From Marinobacter sp. LA51 (GTDB lineage: Bacteria > Pseudomonadota > Gammaproteobacteria > Pseudomonadales > Oleiphilaceae): a stretch of 64,000 bases of DNA. The notes beneath the pieces were generated by a model. That model worked only from the letters and a program-made list of their open reading frames with translations. It was not told where the DNA came from and searched no databases. The stretch is from the NCBI RefSeq assembly GCF_030297175.1, contig NZ_AP028070.1:2666001-2730000 (forward strand), given 5' to 3'. Each line of letters opens with the position of its first letter. The first letter of the stretch is position 1. The translations under genes and the position numbers were made by a program. Below, one piece after another: positions 63,746-64,000 of this stretch.

Positions 63746-64000
63746 TCAGAGCAGGTCGTCCAGACTCATGGTTTCGACGCTGTCGGTGTCTCGTTTCGGG
63801 CTCATCTTGCCGAAGTAACTCTGGGGCGTCCGGTGCCCGTAATTTGCAGTCCAGTGCTTATCGGAAGAAAACCGGATAACGGCGGCCGCCACTTCATCGA
63901 CCAACTGGTAGTCGTCCCATACCTCAACCTTGTCTTCAGAGGCTGCAAACTGCGCGATGGTCTCGGCCAGCACCTCCGGCCGGCCAAACGTTTCCGCCGC
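63746..64000 (-). CDS. 3' end of an unidentified gene, cut by the window edge
   Basis: The frame is open to base 64000 without a start, so the first part lies outside. The visible 84 residues form a mixed, mildly acidic C-terminus with EVWDDYQLVDEVAAAVIRF and HWTANYGHRTPQSYFGKM, then a polar tail (SPKRDTDSVETMSLDDLL). I do not recognise the family. It precedes the TRAP-type genes by 58 bases on the same strand, so it may belong to their operon. Confidence 0.6.
   Translation of the reverse strand, partial: AAETFGRPEVLAETIAQFAASEDKVEVWDDYQLVDEVAAAVIRFSSDKHWTANYGHRTPQSYFGKMSPKRDTDSVETMSLDDLL

Overview
The window looks like a chromosomal core segment of a marine gammaproteobacterium of the Marinobacter type. 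That judgement rests on moderate-to-high GC, protein sequences close to both Pseudomonas and Marinobacter families, and gene order. From memory, the order follows two Pseudomonas aeruginosa blocks: comF-bioBFCD-acyl-CoA dehydrogenases, and purA-hisZ-hflCKX-hfq-miaA-mutL-amiB-tsaE-nnr-queG-orn-rsgA-motBA-psd-epmA/efp/epmB-fimW-fimX-serB-parC-parE. I see no rRNA or tRNA gene, no CRISPR array, no insertion sequence and no prophage. Coding density is high and nearly all genes are intact.

Layout. 1-4.2 kb: leuS-lptE-holA operon, followed by a small helical protein and a secreted endonuclease-I-like protein that lacks the usual catalytic His. 5.5-9.5 kb: two paralogous ~600-residue acyl-CoA dehydrogenases, the second behind a promoter overlapped by two PsrA-like operators. 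9.6-14.7 kb: a metalloprotease-like protein, a miniature flagellar-rod-like protein, and the biotin genes bioB-F-C-D. The bioB promoter carries a strong BirA-type box and a second weaker one, and an elaborate palindrome lies between bioB and bioF. 14.6-20.3 kb: comF, an FAD oxidoreductase, srkA, cmoA-cmoB and two small membrane-anchored unknowns. 20.4-35.2 kb: the long leftward block from nnr to purA (NADHX repair, t6A synthesis, cell-wall amidase, mismatch repair, tRNA modification, Hfq, HflXKC, adenylate synthesis), with queG rightward and orn leftward at its end. 35.3-41.9 kb: rsgA, the motAB stator, psd, and the complete EF-P lysylation set (efp, epmA, epmB). 42.1-49.8 kb: the c-di-GMP effector pair FimW/FimX, then serB and parC. 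50-57.3 kb: a small membrane protein, YceI and cytochrome b561, a 15-codon micro-ORF with its own promoter and terminator, an EAL phosphodiesterase, a SLC13-type permease and parE. 57.3-64 kb: a lipoprotein subtilase coupled to a PrcB-domain partner, a two-gene TRAP-type transporter with an unusual fused permease, and the 3' end of an unidentified gene.

Themes: c-di-GMP control of surface behaviour (FimW, FimX, an EAL enzyme, near MotAB), translation quality (EpmA/B-EF-P, CmoAB, MiaA, QueG, TsaE, LeuS, RsgA), and fatty-acid and biotin metabolism with recognisable operators. The parts least explained by known biology are the subtilase/PrcB pair, the His-less endonuclease relative, the micro-ORF at 51869, the bioB-bioF palindrome and the mini rod-like protein.
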